Assembly: GCA_029850565.1 (NCBI GenBank)
Contig: JARCRR010000071.1
Coordinates: 1-9,478 of the forward strand
Direction of reading: 5' to 3'
Length of the DNA: 9,478 bases
Origin: Gallionella sp.
GTDB lineage: Bacteria > Pseudomonadota > Gammaproteobacteria > Burkholderiales > Gallionellaceae
The notes under the pieces were generated by a model. That model did not search any database. It was not told where the DNA came from and worked only from the letters and a program-made list of their open reading frames with translations. The position numbers and the translations under genes are program-made. This document shows positions 1 to 8,591 of this stretch, piece after piece. Numbering within the stretch: position 1 is the first letter of the stretch; the number at the start of each line of letters is the position of its first letter.

Positions 1-45
1 GGGCAGGTCTATGAGGCCAAGCCCCTACAACACATGCACGGATGA
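1..45 (+). CDS. Possible 3' end of an upstream gene (partial, unidentified)
   Basis: Frame 1 is open from the window edge and reads GQVYEAKPLQHMHG before a TGA at 43-45, leaving 30 bases before the lepA start. Frame 2 is also open to a TAA at 65-67, so the choice of frame is uncertain. In many betaproteobacteria a small glutaredoxin-like protein or an rpoE-rseA-rseB-mucD cluster lies upstream of lepA, but these 14 residues match nothing I recognise. This stretch may equally be non-coding leader. Only the sequence to the left of the window would decide. Confidence 0.22.
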   Translation, partial: GQVYEAKPLQHMHG

Positions 46-65
46 GAGAGCGGGAATTTTTATAT

Positions 66-71
66 AAAGAG
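66..71 (+). promoter_or_regulatory. Weak ribosome binding site of lepA
   Basis: The purine stretch AAAGAG lies four bases before the ATG at 76. It is a poor and rather close Shine-Dalgarno match. It is nevertheless the only candidate next to this start, which the strongly conserved N-terminus of LepA fixes independently. Confidence 0.35.
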
Positions 72-75
72 CCTC

Positions 76-1869
<1,794 letters not shown>

Positions 1870-1870
1870 G

Positions 1871-1878
1871 AGGTAGGA
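1871..1878 (+). promoter_or_regulatory. Ribosome binding site of lepB
   Basis: AGGTAGGA lies just after the lepA stop and seven bases before the ATG at 1886. It is one of the two better Shine-Dalgarno sequences in the window, which suggests lepB is translated independently of lepA even if co-transcribed. Confidence 0.65.
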
Positions 1879-1885
1879 ACCAGAG

Positions 1886-2689
1886 ATGACCTTTGCGTTG
1901 ATCATGTTTGTGCTGTTGGTGCTGACCGGGGCGGTCTGGTTACTGGATCGCTTTGTGTTGCGCGCGAAACGGGCAGCAGAGGCCAAGGAACCCTGGTGGG
2001 TGGAGTACTCCAAGAGTTTCTTTCCGGTGATCCTCGCGGTGTTCGTGCTGCGCTCGTTCGTGGTCGAGCCGTTCAAGATCCCGTCCAGCTCCATGGTGCC
2101 GACATTGCATGTCGGAGATTTTATTCTGGTCAATCGTTATACCTTTGGTCTGCGCTTGCCTATCGTCAATAAGAAGATCGTGGAAGTGAATCAGCCGCAG
2201 CGCGGGGATGTGATGGTGTTCCATTATCCCAACGATCCTGCGGTCGATTACATCAAGCGCGTGGTGGGTGTGCCGGGCGATGTCGTCGTCTATCGCGACA
2301 AGAAATTGTGGCTGAATGGAGTGGAGCAAACACGGTTGCGCGGCGACGATTACAATTACGTCGAGAGCGGACTGAAATTCATCCACACCGAGCAGTACAT
2401 GGAGAACCTGGGGGGCCGTGAACATGTGGTGTTGGTCAATCCGGATATGCCGCCTGTCCATTTGTCCAATGTCGATGAATTTCCGCATCACGAGCAGTGC
2501 AGTTATAGTGCGGAGGAGATGCGCTGTACCGTTCCGGCCGGGCATTACTTTATGATGGGCGATAATCGGGACAACAGCCGCGACAGTCGCTACTGGGGAT
2601 TCGTGCCGGATGAGATGATCGTGGGCAAGGCGTTCTTCATCTGGATGAATTTTGGTGAGTTGGAGCGAATCGGTTTGTCGATCAATTAG
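1886..2689 (+). CDS. lepB: Signal peptidase I (LepB)
   Basis: This membrane-bound serine protease (family S26A) removes signal peptides from proteins exported by Sec or Tat, cutting on the periplasmic side. Two N-terminal hydrophobic segments are visible, about residues 3-20 and 45-60, separated by a basic, tryptophan-containing loop; this matches the two-anchor topology of proteobacterial enzymes. The catalytic Ser/Lys dyad is seen as S69 in IPSSSMVPTL and K124 in DYIKRVVGVPGD. The conserved box E runs from G225 to G238 (GDNRDNSRDSRYWG). C205 and C214 sit shortly before box E, where the E. coli enzyme has its disulfide pair, so a disulfide is plausible. The 267-residue length is slightly shorter than E. 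coli LepB. The start at 1886 is supported by AGGTAGGA seven bases upstream. Confidence 0.97.
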   Translation: MTFALIMFVLLVLTGAVWLLDRFVLRAKRAAEAKEPWWVEYSKSFFPVILAVFVLRSFVVEPFKIPSSSMVPTLHVGDFILVNRYTFGLRLPIVNKKIVEVNQPQRGDVMVFHYPNDPAVDYIKRVVGVPGDVVVYRDKKLWLNGVEQTRLRGDDYNYVESGLKFIHTEQYMENLGGREHVVLVNPDMPPVHLSNVDEFPHHEQCSYSAEEMRCTVPAGHYFMMGDNRDNSRDSRYWGFVPDEMIVGKAFFIWMNFGELERIGLSIN

Positions 2690-2698
2690 GCAGTTTGT

Positions 2699-2706
2699 GA
2701 AAGGAG
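2699..2706 (+). promoter_or_regulatory. Ribosome binding site deciding the start of the DUF4845 gene
   Basis: GAAAGGAG ends five bases before the ATG at 2712. It supports that start over an in-frame ATG at 2652, which lies inside lepB and would add 20 residues with no family resemblance. Confidence 0.7.
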
Positions 2707-2711
2707 TGTTC

Positions 2712-3077
2712 ATGCAATCACAAAAGCAAAATCAACATGGAATGAGTTTCATCGGATTCATCATGGGCGGCTTCGTGCTGATAGTTGTGGCGATATTCGG
2801 GATGAAAGTGATTCCGGCGTATATACACAATGGGCAAATCAGCCAGATATTTCGTGAGATAGCGGCTGATCCTGCATTGCGTGGAGCACCTATGAAGGAC
2901 GTCGAGATGTCATATCGCAAGCGCGCTTCGATCAATGACATTAATGACCTCAAGGTCGAAGACGTCACCATCGATACGGATGGTGGAAGTCTCAAACTAA
3001 GTGCGAACTACTTCGTGAAGATTCCATTGGTGGGCAATGCGACCTTGTTGCTCGAGTTCAACCCAAGTAGCAAATAA
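2712..3077 (+). CDS. DUF4845 family small single-span membrane protein
   Basis: This 121-residue protein has no established function. It has a short polar N-terminus (MQSQKQNQHG), one hydrophobic helix at about residues 12-36, and a soluble C-terminal domain of about 85 residues, which is probably periplasmic. The region around residues 65-87 (EMSYRKRASINDINDLKVED) resembles the conserved core of DUF4845 proteins, which in beta- and gammaproteobacteria usually lie between lepB and rnc, as here. The start at 2712 was chosen from the strong GAAAGGAG upstream. The sequence HG-MSFIG at residues 9-15 resembles a type IV prepilin cleavage region, but the position where pilins usually carry Glu+5 holds Gly. 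It lies 22 bases after lepB and six bases before rnc, so it is presumably in the same transcript. The family call is from memory of gene order and motif style. Confidence 0.8.
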   Translation: MQSQKQNQHGMSFIGFIMGGFVLIVVAIFGMKVIPAYIHNGQISQIFREIAADPALRGAPMKDVEMSYRKRASINDINDLKVEDVTIDTDGGSLKLSANYFVKIPLVGNATLLLEFNPSSK

Positions 3078-3083
3078 CTCTCA

Positions 3084-3752
3084 ATGAAGCACGCGGCGCT
3101 GTGTAAGCAGCTTGGTCACCAATTTGCGCAGCCTGCCTTGTTGCAACGCGCATTGACCCACCGAAGCTACAGCGTAGCGCATAACGAACGATTGGAATTC
3201 TTGGGGGATAGCGTGCTGAACTGCGCTATCGCCAAGTATCTTTACCAAACCTATCAAGACGTGCCCGAAGGCGATCTGTCGCGTCTTCGTTCCAATCTGG
3301 TCAATCAACAGGCGCTTGCGACTCTTGCTCAGCGATTGGGTTTGGGGGAGCTCTTGTTGCTGGGGGAGGGAGAGGTCAAAAGCGCAGGCGCACGTCGCCC
3401 TTCCATCCTCGCGGACGCGCTGGAGGCGGTGTTTGGTGCGATCTTGATGGATGCGGATTTTGCAACAGCGGAAAAGGTGGTGCTGGGCCTGTACGTACCT
3501 TTCATATCCGGCATCGATCTGCAAAATCTGGGTAAGGATGCCAAGACGCAGTTGCAGGAATACTTGCAAGGCCGAAGATTGGCTTTGCCAAAATACTCAG
3601 TGATCGAGATCAAGGGCGAGGCGCATGCGCAGACCTTCGAGGTCGAATGCGAGATTGAGAAATTAAAGATCAAAGCGCGTGGCGAAGGCCACAGTCGTCG
3701 AGTCGCCGAACAAGTTGCCGCAGAAGCGGCCTACAAGAGAATCCCCAAATGA
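3084..3752 (+). CDS. rnc: Ribonuclease III
   Basis: RNase III cuts double-stranded RNA, processing the rRNA precursor and some mRNAs, and acts as a dimer with Mg2+. The endonuclease domain spans about residues 3-145. It holds the signature NERLEFLGDSVL at 34-45, with metal ligands E38, D42, D111 and E114 (equivalent to E. coli E41, D45, D114 and E117). A C-terminal double-stranded RNA-binding domain follows from about K151 to the end (222 residues), including the basic, Ala-rich final helix. Length and residues are typical. No good Shine-Dalgarno sequence is visible before the ATG at 3084, six bases after the preceding stop, so translation may depend on reinitiation. There is no separate leader that could form the autoregulatory hairpin known in E. 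coli rnc. The stop overlaps the era start as ATGA. Confidence 0.98.
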   Translation: MKHAALCKQLGHQFAQPALLQRALTHRSYSVAHNERLEFLGDSVLNCAIAKYLYQTYQDVPEGDLSRLRSNLVNQQALATLAQRLGLGELLLLGEGEVKSAGARRPSILADALEAVFGAILMDADFATAEKVVLGLYVPFISGIDLQNLGKDAKTQLQEYLQGRRLALPKYSVIEIKGEAHAQTFEVECEIEKLKIKARGEGHSRRVAEQVAAEAAYKRIPK

Positions 3753-4642
3753 CTGAAACAGAAAATCTCCACAGCGGTTTCATCGCCATCGTCGGTCGCC
3801 CCAACGTGGGCAAGTCGACCTTGCTCAACCATCTCATCGGTCAGAAGATCAGCATCACTTCGCGCAAGGCACAGACCACACGCCATCGCATCACGGGTAT
3901 CCTCACCGAAGACAAGACGCAGTTCGTCTTCGTGGATACGCCGGGGTTCCAGACGCAACATACCAATGCGCTGAACCGCAGCATGAATCGCGTCGTCACG
4001 AACAGTCTGCGCGAAGTGAACGTCGTGTTGTTCGTGTTGGAAGCGCGGCATTTCGACGAGCGCGACAAACAAGTGTTGGAGCTGTTGCCGCAGGACCGTC
4101 CGGTGATCCTGGTCATCAACAAGGCAGACCTGATGCAGGATAAGAACGAACTATTGCCTTTCATCCAGGAGATATCCGCATTGCGCCATTTTGCGGCCAT
4201 CGTGCCGGTGAGCGCGCGCCAAGACAAACATCTGGATACCTTACTGGATGCCATACGTCCGTTCCTGCCGGAGGGTGAGCATCTGTATGCCGAGGACGAT
4301 ATCACCGATCGCAACGAGCGTTTTCTGGCGGCCGAACTGCTACGCGAGAAGGTTTTCCGTTTCACGGGCGACGAGCTGCCTTACTCGGTCAGCGTCATCA
4401 TCGAACAGTTCAAGCTTGAAGGTAAGCTGCGCCGCATCCATGCCGCCATCCTTGTGGACAAGGATGCACACAAGGCCATGCTCATCGGTAGCAAAGGTGA
4501 GAAACTGAAAGAGATCGCCACTCAGGCACGCCTCGATATGGAAAAACTGTTCGACGGCAAGGTGTTTCTTGAGGTGTTCGTCAAGGTACGCAGCGGCTGG
4601 GCAGACAGCGCACAGATGTTGAAGTCTTTGGGGTATGAGTAA
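3749..4642 (+). CDS. era: GTPase Era, 30S ribosome assembly factor
   Basis: Era binds the 3' end of 16S rRNA and is needed for 30S subunit maturation and coordination with the cell cycle. The N-terminal GTPase domain shows G1 GRPNVGKST (16-24), G2 TTRHRI (43-48), G3 DTPG (63-66), G4 NKAD (124-127) and G5 SAR (155-157). The C-terminal KH RNA-binding domain, roughly residues 205-290, has its GxxG loop at IGSKG (246-250). At 297 residues it is normal length. It overlaps rnc by four bases (ATGA) and recO by eight, consistent with the conserved rnc-era-recO order. The pairing with rnc is functional, since both act on 16S rRNA maturation. No strong ribosome binding site is seen before the start, so coupling to rnc translation is likely. 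Confidence 0.98.
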   Translation: MTETENLHSGFIAIVGRPNVGKSTLLNHLIGQKISITSRKAQTTRHRITGILTEDKTQFVFVDTPGFQTQHTNALNRSMNRVVTNSLREVNVVLFVLEARHFDERDKQVLELLPQDRPVILVINKADLMQDKNELLPFIQEISALRHFAAIVPVSARQDKHLDTLLDAIRPFLPEGEHLYAEDDITDRNERFLAAELLREKVFRFTGDELPYSVSVIIEQFKLEGKLRRIHAAILVDKDAHKAMLIGSKGEKLKEIATQARLDMEKLFDGKVFLEVFVKVRSGWADSAQMLKSLGYE

Positions 4643-5366
4643 CGCGTCTTCCAAACAACGCATACAGGACGAACCTGCTTTCGTACTGCATAGTTATCCT
4701 TTCCGCGAGACCAGTCTGGTGCTGGAGGTGTTCAGTCGCCAGCATGGCCGTGTGCCTTTGGTGGCGCGTGGTGCCAGACGCCCTAGGTCGGTACTGCGCG
4801 GGTTGTTGATGAGTTTCCAACCGTTGTCCCTGAGTTGGTTCGGCAAGCACGAGTTGCGCACTTTGCACAGCGCGGAGTGGCAAGGTGGCCAGCCGCAATT
4901 GCAGGGTACGGCGTTGATGTGCAGTTTCTATCTGAACGAACTGTTGCTCAATCTGATGGCGCGGGACGATCCGCATGAGCGCCTGTTCGATTATTACCAG
5001 CAGACCTTGCAACGTTTGGTGCAGGAAGATGATCATGCCCTCACGTTGCGCAGCTTCGAGAAACATATGCTGCAAGAACTGGGCTATGCCTTGCAACTGG
5101 AGACGGAAGCCGAGACTGGCAAGCCCATCGTGCCGACGCAAACTTACCGCTATATACTTGAGCTTGGCGCGATAGCCGAAACATCCGATTCATCACAGGG
5201 TATGCCGATCACAGGCAAGACTTTGCTGGATATGGCTGCGGACGATTATCGCGATGCCAACAGCGCGCGTCAGAGCAAGCTGTTGATACGCATGCTGCTC
5301 GATCACTATCTGGCCGGGAAGACGTTGCACACACGCGAACTGATGAGGGATCTACAAAAACTATGA
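4635..5366 (+). CDS. recO: DNA repair protein RecO
   Basis: RecO works with RecR (and RecF) to load RecA onto SSB-coated single-stranded DNA during gap repair, and it also anneals complementary strands. The N-terminal OB-fold covers about residues 12-85 and includes the basic ARGARRPRS segment (45-52) that is typical of the family and likely contacts DNA. The helical C-terminal domain begins near FYLNELL (98-104). The only cysteine is C96, so the four-Cys zinc site found in some RecO proteins is absent; E. coli RecO likewise lacks an intact one. The length of 243 residues is almost that of E. coli RecO. The ATG at 4635 lies inside the last codons of era, an eight-base overlap. The poor local Shine-Dalgarno favours translational coupling. 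Confidence 0.95.
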   Translation: MSNASSKQRIQDEPAFVLHSYPFRETSLVLEVFSRQHGRVPLVARGARRPRSVLRGLLMSFQPLSLSWFGKHELRTLHSAEWQGGQPQLQGTALMCSFYLNELLLNLMARDDPHERLFDYYQQTLQRLVQEDDHALTLRSFEKHMLQELGYALQLETEAETGKPIVPTQTYRYILELGAIAETSDSSQGMPITGKTLLDMAADDYRDANSARQSKLLIRMLLDHYLAGKTLHTRELMRDLQKL

Positions 5367-6079
5367 TCAAGCTTGGATTGAATATCGACCATGTGGCTAC
5401 GTTACGCCAAGCGCGCGGTGCGCGTTATCCCAATCTGGTAAGAGCGGCATTGGTCTGCGAGGAGGCGGGGGCGGATGCCATTACCATCCATTTGCGCGAA
5501 GACCGCCGTCACATCCAGGATGCCGATGTGTATATTTTGCGTGGCATGTTGCAGACGCGCATGAACCTTGAATGTGCCGTCACCGACGAGATGATCGCCA
5601 ACGCACTGCGTGTGAAGCCGCACGACATCTGCCTCGTGCCGGAGAAGCGCGAAGAACTCACCACAGAGGGCGGGCTGGATATCATCAAGCATTTCGATGC
5701 GGTACAGCGTGCCACGCAGCGTTGTATGGAAGCGGGCATCTGCGTTTCCTTGTTCATCGATGCAGACGAGAAACAGATCGAATCTGCGTGGAAAGCGGGC
5801 GCGCCGGTAATCGAGATCCACACAGGCAAATATGCCGATGCAGATAGCGTGCCTGAGCGTGAGGACGAGTTGGCGCGCATCCATCGTGCAGCGCTGCATG
5901 CCCACGGTTTAGGGTTGCAAGTGAATGCGGGACATGGCCTCAACTATCACAACGTACGTCCCATCGTGGCCATTCCGCATATCGCCGAACTCAACATCGG
6001 CCATGCCATAGTGGCCGAGGCGGTGTTCATCGGGCTGGAGCAGGCAGTGAAGAACATGAAAGCGTTGCTGGTCGCATGA
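5363..6079 (+). CDS. pdxJ: Pyridoxine 5'-phosphate synthase (PdxJ)
   Basis: PdxJ condenses 1-deoxy-D-xylulose 5-phosphate with 3-amino-2-oxopropyl phosphate to make pyridoxine 5'-phosphate, the ring-closing step of DXP-dependent vitamin B6 synthesis. It is a TIM barrel that forms octamers. Conserved features visible are LNIDHVATLRQARG near the start (H10), HLREDRRHI with H43 and R45, E70 in RMNLE, and H191 in VNAGHGLNYHN. These correspond to E. coli H45, R47, E72 and H193. The length of 238 residues is normal. The start overlaps the recO stop by four bases (ATGA). A GAGGGA at 5345-5350, twelve bases upstream, could serve as a somewhat distant ribosome binding site. Its place beside acpS is the common proteobacterial arrangement. 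Confidence 0.98.
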   Translation: MIKLGLNIDHVATLRQARGARYPNLVRAALVCEEAGADAITIHLREDRRHIQDADVYILRGMLQTRMNLECAVTDEMIANALRVKPHDICLVPEKREELTTEGGLDIIKHFDAVQRATQRCMEAGICVSLFIDADEKQIESAWKAGAPVIEIHTGKYADADSVPEREDELARIHRAALHAHGLGLQVNAGHGLNYHNVRPIVAIPHIAELNIGHAIVAEAVFIGLEQAVKNMKALLVA

Positions 6080-6459
6080 TCTTCGGTATCGGCACTGACA
6101 TCATCTCGGTCGCCCGTATCGAAGCGGCGATACAGCGTCATGGAGTTGCTTTTGCCGCACGTATCCTCAGCCGGCATGAATATGCTGACTTCCCCAATCA
6201 GTCACACCCTTCACGCTTCCTGGCGAAGCGGTTCGCCGCCAAAGAAGCTTTCGCCAAAGCCACAGGACAAGGCCTGCGCCATCCTGTGAGTTTGCAACAC
6301 ATCACAGTCAGCCACGATGAGTTGGGTAAGCCTATTTTCGTGTTCGATGAACTACTCGCAGCTTATCTGACAAAGTTAGGCGTGGTGCGCCACCACCTGA
6401 GTCTCAGTGATGAGAAAGATACAGCGGTGGCGTTCGTTATTTTGGAAGGGAAAGACTGA
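6076..6459 (+). CDS. acpS: Holo-[acyl-carrier-protein] synthase (AcpS)
   Basis: AcpS transfers the 4'-phosphopantetheine group from coenzyme A to the conserved serine of apo-ACP, which activates fatty acid synthesis. The two Mg2+/CoA-binding signatures are present: GIGTDI with D8, and KRFAAKEAFAKA (51-62) with E57. The C-terminal strand region HHLSLSDEKDTAVAFVI (106-122) is also typical. At 127 residues it matches the family, which works as a trimer. It overlaps pdxJ by four bases (ATGA) and nagZ by one base. The immediate upstream sequence lacks a good Shine-Dalgarno match, so coupling to pdxJ is likely. Confidence 0.97.
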   Translation: MIFGIGTDIISVARIEAAIQRHGVAFAARILSRHEYADFPNQSHPSRFLAKRFAAKEAFAKATGQGLRHPVSLQHITVSHDELGKPIFVFDELLAAYLTKLGVVRHHLSLSDEKDTAVAFVILEGKD

Positions 6460-7508
6460 TGGGTATCGGACCGGTGATGCTGGATGTGGTGGGAAAGGCA
6501 TTGACTGCGGAGGATGCGGCGCGCTTGTGCCATCCTCTGGTCGGTGGCGTGATCCTGTTCGCGCGCAACTATGAATCTCCCGGTCAACTCGCCGAGCTGA
6601 CGGCCAGTATCCGTGCATTACGCACACCGCCCCTGCTGATCTCGGTCGATCATGAGGGGGGCAGGGTGCAACGCTTCCGTGAAGGCTTCACCCGGATTCC
6701 GCCGATGCGCGAATTGGGCAAGGTGTACGACCAGCATCCGAAGCGCGCTAAGCATCTTGCCGAACAGGTCGGTTATGTCCTCGCTTCCGAGTTGCGTGCC
6801 TGTGGGGTCGATTTCAGCTTCACGCCTGTATTGGATGTGGACTACGGCGCGAGCAGTGTGATCGGTGACCGCGCGTTTCATGCCGAACCGCAAGCCATCG
6901 CCGAGTTGGCCCACAGCCTTTTGATCGGTTTGAAACGGGGCGGTATGCCCACCGTGGGCAAACACTTCCCCGGACATGGTTACGTCTGCGCCGATTCGCA
7001 TCTGGATATCCCGGTGGATGAACGCAGCTACACCGATATCGAACTGTGCGACCTCATCCCGTTCCGTCAGATGGTCAATTTCGGCTTGACCGCCGTGATG
7101 CCGGCACATGTCATCTACCCTCAAGTCGATTCACGCCCGGCCGGTTTCTCCAAAGTATGGTTGAAAGACATCTTGCGCGGAGAGTTGGGTTTCGAGGGCT
7201 GCATCTTCAGCGATGACCTGAGTATGGAAGGTGCGACCGTGGCGGGAGGGATCGTCCAGCGTGCCGAAGCGGCACTGCATGCAGGGGCGGACATGGTGCT
7301 GGTCTGTAACAAGCCGGAATCTGCGGATGAGTTGCTGGCGGGATTGAAATGGGAGATGTCTGCACCGAGCAAGGCTAGACTTGCGCAGATGCACGGCAAA
7401 CACCATCCCAAGTCGCTCGCCCAATTGCACGAAGACCCGGAGTTCATCAAGGATCTGCAAGATATAAGCAAGATAGGCATTAGTGAGGGTGTACTGCCTT
7501 TGGTATAG
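6459..7508 (+). CDS. nagZ: Beta-N-acetylhexosaminidase NagZ (GH3), muropeptide recycling
   Basis: NagZ is a cytoplasmic family 3 glycosidase that removes N-acetylglucosamine from 1,6-anhydro-MurNAc peptides during peptidoglycan recycling. In species with AmpC its product can signal beta-lactamase induction. The TIM barrel shows VDHEGGRVQRF (63-73), KHFPGHG (168-174), the flexible catalytic loop with the acid/base Asp-His pair D179/H181 (ADSHLD), and the nucleophile D252 in FSDDLSMEG. No signal peptide is present, as expected for a cytoplasmic enzyme. Its 349 residues are normal. GGAAGGG at 6444-6450 gives a good ribosome binding site eight bases before the ATG, although the start also overlaps the acpS stop (TGATG). 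It is the last gene of the overlapping run. I see no hairpin-plus-T-tract terminator after it. Confidence 0.97.
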   Translation: MGIGPVMLDVVGKALTAEDAARLCHPLVGGVILFARNYESPGQLAELTASIRALRTPPLLISVDHEGGRVQRFREGFTRIPPMRELGKVYDQHPKRAKHLAEQVGYVLASELRACGVDFSFTPVLDVDYGASSVIGDRAFHAEPQAIAELAHSLLIGLKRGGMPTVGKHFPGHGYVCADSHLDIPVDERSYTDIELCDLIPFRQMVNFGLTAVMPAHVIYPQVDSRPAGFSKVWLKDILRGELGFEGCIFSDDLSMEGATVAGGIVQRAEAALHAGADMVLVCNKPESADELLAGLKWEMSAPSKARLAQMHGKHHPKSLAQLHEDPEFIKDLQDISKIGISEGVLPLV

Positions 7509-7511
7509 AAT
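7504..7511 (+). promoter_or_regulatory. Possible -10 element ahead of zipA-ligA
   Basis: TATAGAAT overlaps the nagZ stop codon and contains TAGAAT, which differs from the TATAAT consensus at one position. The stretch about 17 bases upstream, inside the end of nagZ, does not match a -35 box well, so this is at best a weak promoter. Its appeal is position: the 39-base space between nagZ and zipA is the only break in tight packing after position 3084, so a separate zipA-ligA transcript could begin here. Confidence 0.25.
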
Positions 7512-7547
7512 CCCACCCGTTGAATTTTGCCTGCCACACCAAATGAA

Positions 7548-8591
7548 ATGAGTGAATTCCAGTTGAGCCTGTTGAGTATCGGAGCGGTCGTCGTGGCCGC
7601 TGTTTACCTCTACGGTCTATGGCAACAATGGCGTTATCGCCGCAGTCTCGGCAAACCTTTCGAAGAGCGGATAGAGCCGATGGCAAGCGTTCAGCGTCAA
7701 GTCACGCCCTCATCGTCACCCGACGATGCCGAGACGCAGCACTTCATCGCCGATCCTGTACCCGAGGCTTCGCCGCAATTCGATGATAAGACCGATTACA
7801 TCGTCAGCATGACGCTCAAGTTCCCGCAGAACGCCGAGGCACTGGACGGTTATTGGCAGCGTCGTTTCGACTATGGCAAGACCATTCAGGCAATCGGTTG
7901 CAGCGCCGCTACCGGTGTTTGGGAGCGCGTCATCCCGGAAAGCCGTACTTCCTACAGCGCATTCAAGATCGCTTTGCAATTGGTCGACCGCAATGGTCCG
8001 GTCAGCGACACGCGTCTGGCCGATTTGCGTGAGCTATTGGGCGACATCGGGCGCAAGCTGGATGCGGACATGATGCTTCCGATGGTCGATAGCGCCATCG
8101 AGCGTGCGCGCGAATTGGATAAGTTCTGCGCCGATGTCGACCAGATGATCGGCATCAACATCGTGCCAAGTAGCGAACGAGTCTTGTTCGCCAGCGAAGT
8201 GGCGCGCGCCGTGCAACAAGTCGGCATGAGTTTGCAGGCCGACGGCACGTTCCACCAATTCGATACGGACGGCGCGACGCTGTTCACCTTGAGCGCCGCC
8301 AACGGTACACCGTTCCAGCACCACACGCTGGATCAGATGCAAGTGGATAACATGACCTTGTTGCTCGACATCCCGCGCGTCAAGGAACCCGTCAGACATT
8401 TCGACGAGATGACCTTGCTGGCGATGGAGATCGCGACCACATTGCGTGCAACGCTCGTTGACGATCAGAACGTCACACTGGGGAATGCGGCCATCTCGCA
8501 TATACGCGCCCAAGTGGAGACGGTTGAAAAGCACATGTTGTCTGGCGGCATCGTGCCTGGGAGTGACCAGGCGTTACGGTTGTTCTCCTGA
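7548..8591 (+). CDS. zipA: Cell division protein ZipA, betaproteobacterial form
   Basis: ZipA anchors FtsZ polymers to the inner membrane and helps assemble the Z ring. From the ATG at 7548 the protein has 347 residues: an N-terminal membrane helix at about 6-23 following MSEFQ, a basic stretch (WRYRRSLGK), a short linker to about residue 80 and a large cytoplasmic region. Residues 199-347 look like the FtsZ-binding ZipA C-terminal domain, with VGMSLQADGTFHQF, then ATLFTLSAANGTPF, MTLLLDIPRV and the final helices with TLVDDQN. Residues 83-198 form an extra globular part instead of the long Pro/Gln-rich linker of E. coli ZipA. An in-frame TTG at 7527 would add seven residues, but ATG 7548 gives the usual start just before the membrane helix. 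Neither start has a clear Shine-Dalgarno. The stop overlaps ligA by one base, and zipA-ligA adjacency supports the call. Confidence 0.9.
   Translation: MSEFQLSLLSIGAVVVAAVYLYGLWQQWRYRRSLGKPFEERIEPMASVQRQVTPSSSPDDAETQHFIADPVPEASPQFDDKTDYIVSMTLKFPQNAEALDGYWQRRFDYGKTIQAIGCSAATGVWERVIPESRTSYSAFKIALQLVDRNGPVSDTRLADLRELLGDIGRKLDADMMLPMVDSAIERARELDKFCADVDQMIGINIVPSSERVLFASEVARAVQQVGMSLQADGTFHQFDTDGATLFTLSAANGTPFQHHTLDQMQVDNMTLLLDIPRVKEPVRHFDEMTLLAMEIATTLRATLVDDQNVTLGNAAISHIRAQVETVEKHMLSGGIVPGSDQALRLFS

Noticed and set aside
57..69. TATATAAA-like -10 element in front of lepA
   Set aside because: No -35 match is visible at a suitable distance, and transcription starting there would leave almost no leader before the ATG at 76. 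The AT-rich run alone is not enough.
2652..2711. Upstream in-frame ATG that would extend the DUF4845 protein by 20 residues
   Set aside because: It lies inside lepB, whereas ATG 2712 has a strong GAAAGGAG at the right distance and gives the family-like N-terminus.
1940..2713. Antisense open frame of 257 codons covering most of lepB
   Set aside because: It is His- and Ile-rich, without a recognisable domain, signal or ribosome binding site, and is fully explained as a shadow of lepB.
7527..7547. TTG start adding seven residues to ZipA
   Set aside because: No ribosome binding site precedes it, and ATG 7548 places the start just before the membrane helix, as is usual for ZipA.
7509..7547. Intrinsic terminator or small RNA in the nagZ-zipA gap
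   Set aside because: The 39 bases contain no stable inverted repeat followed by a T run, and they are too short for a structured RNA gene.
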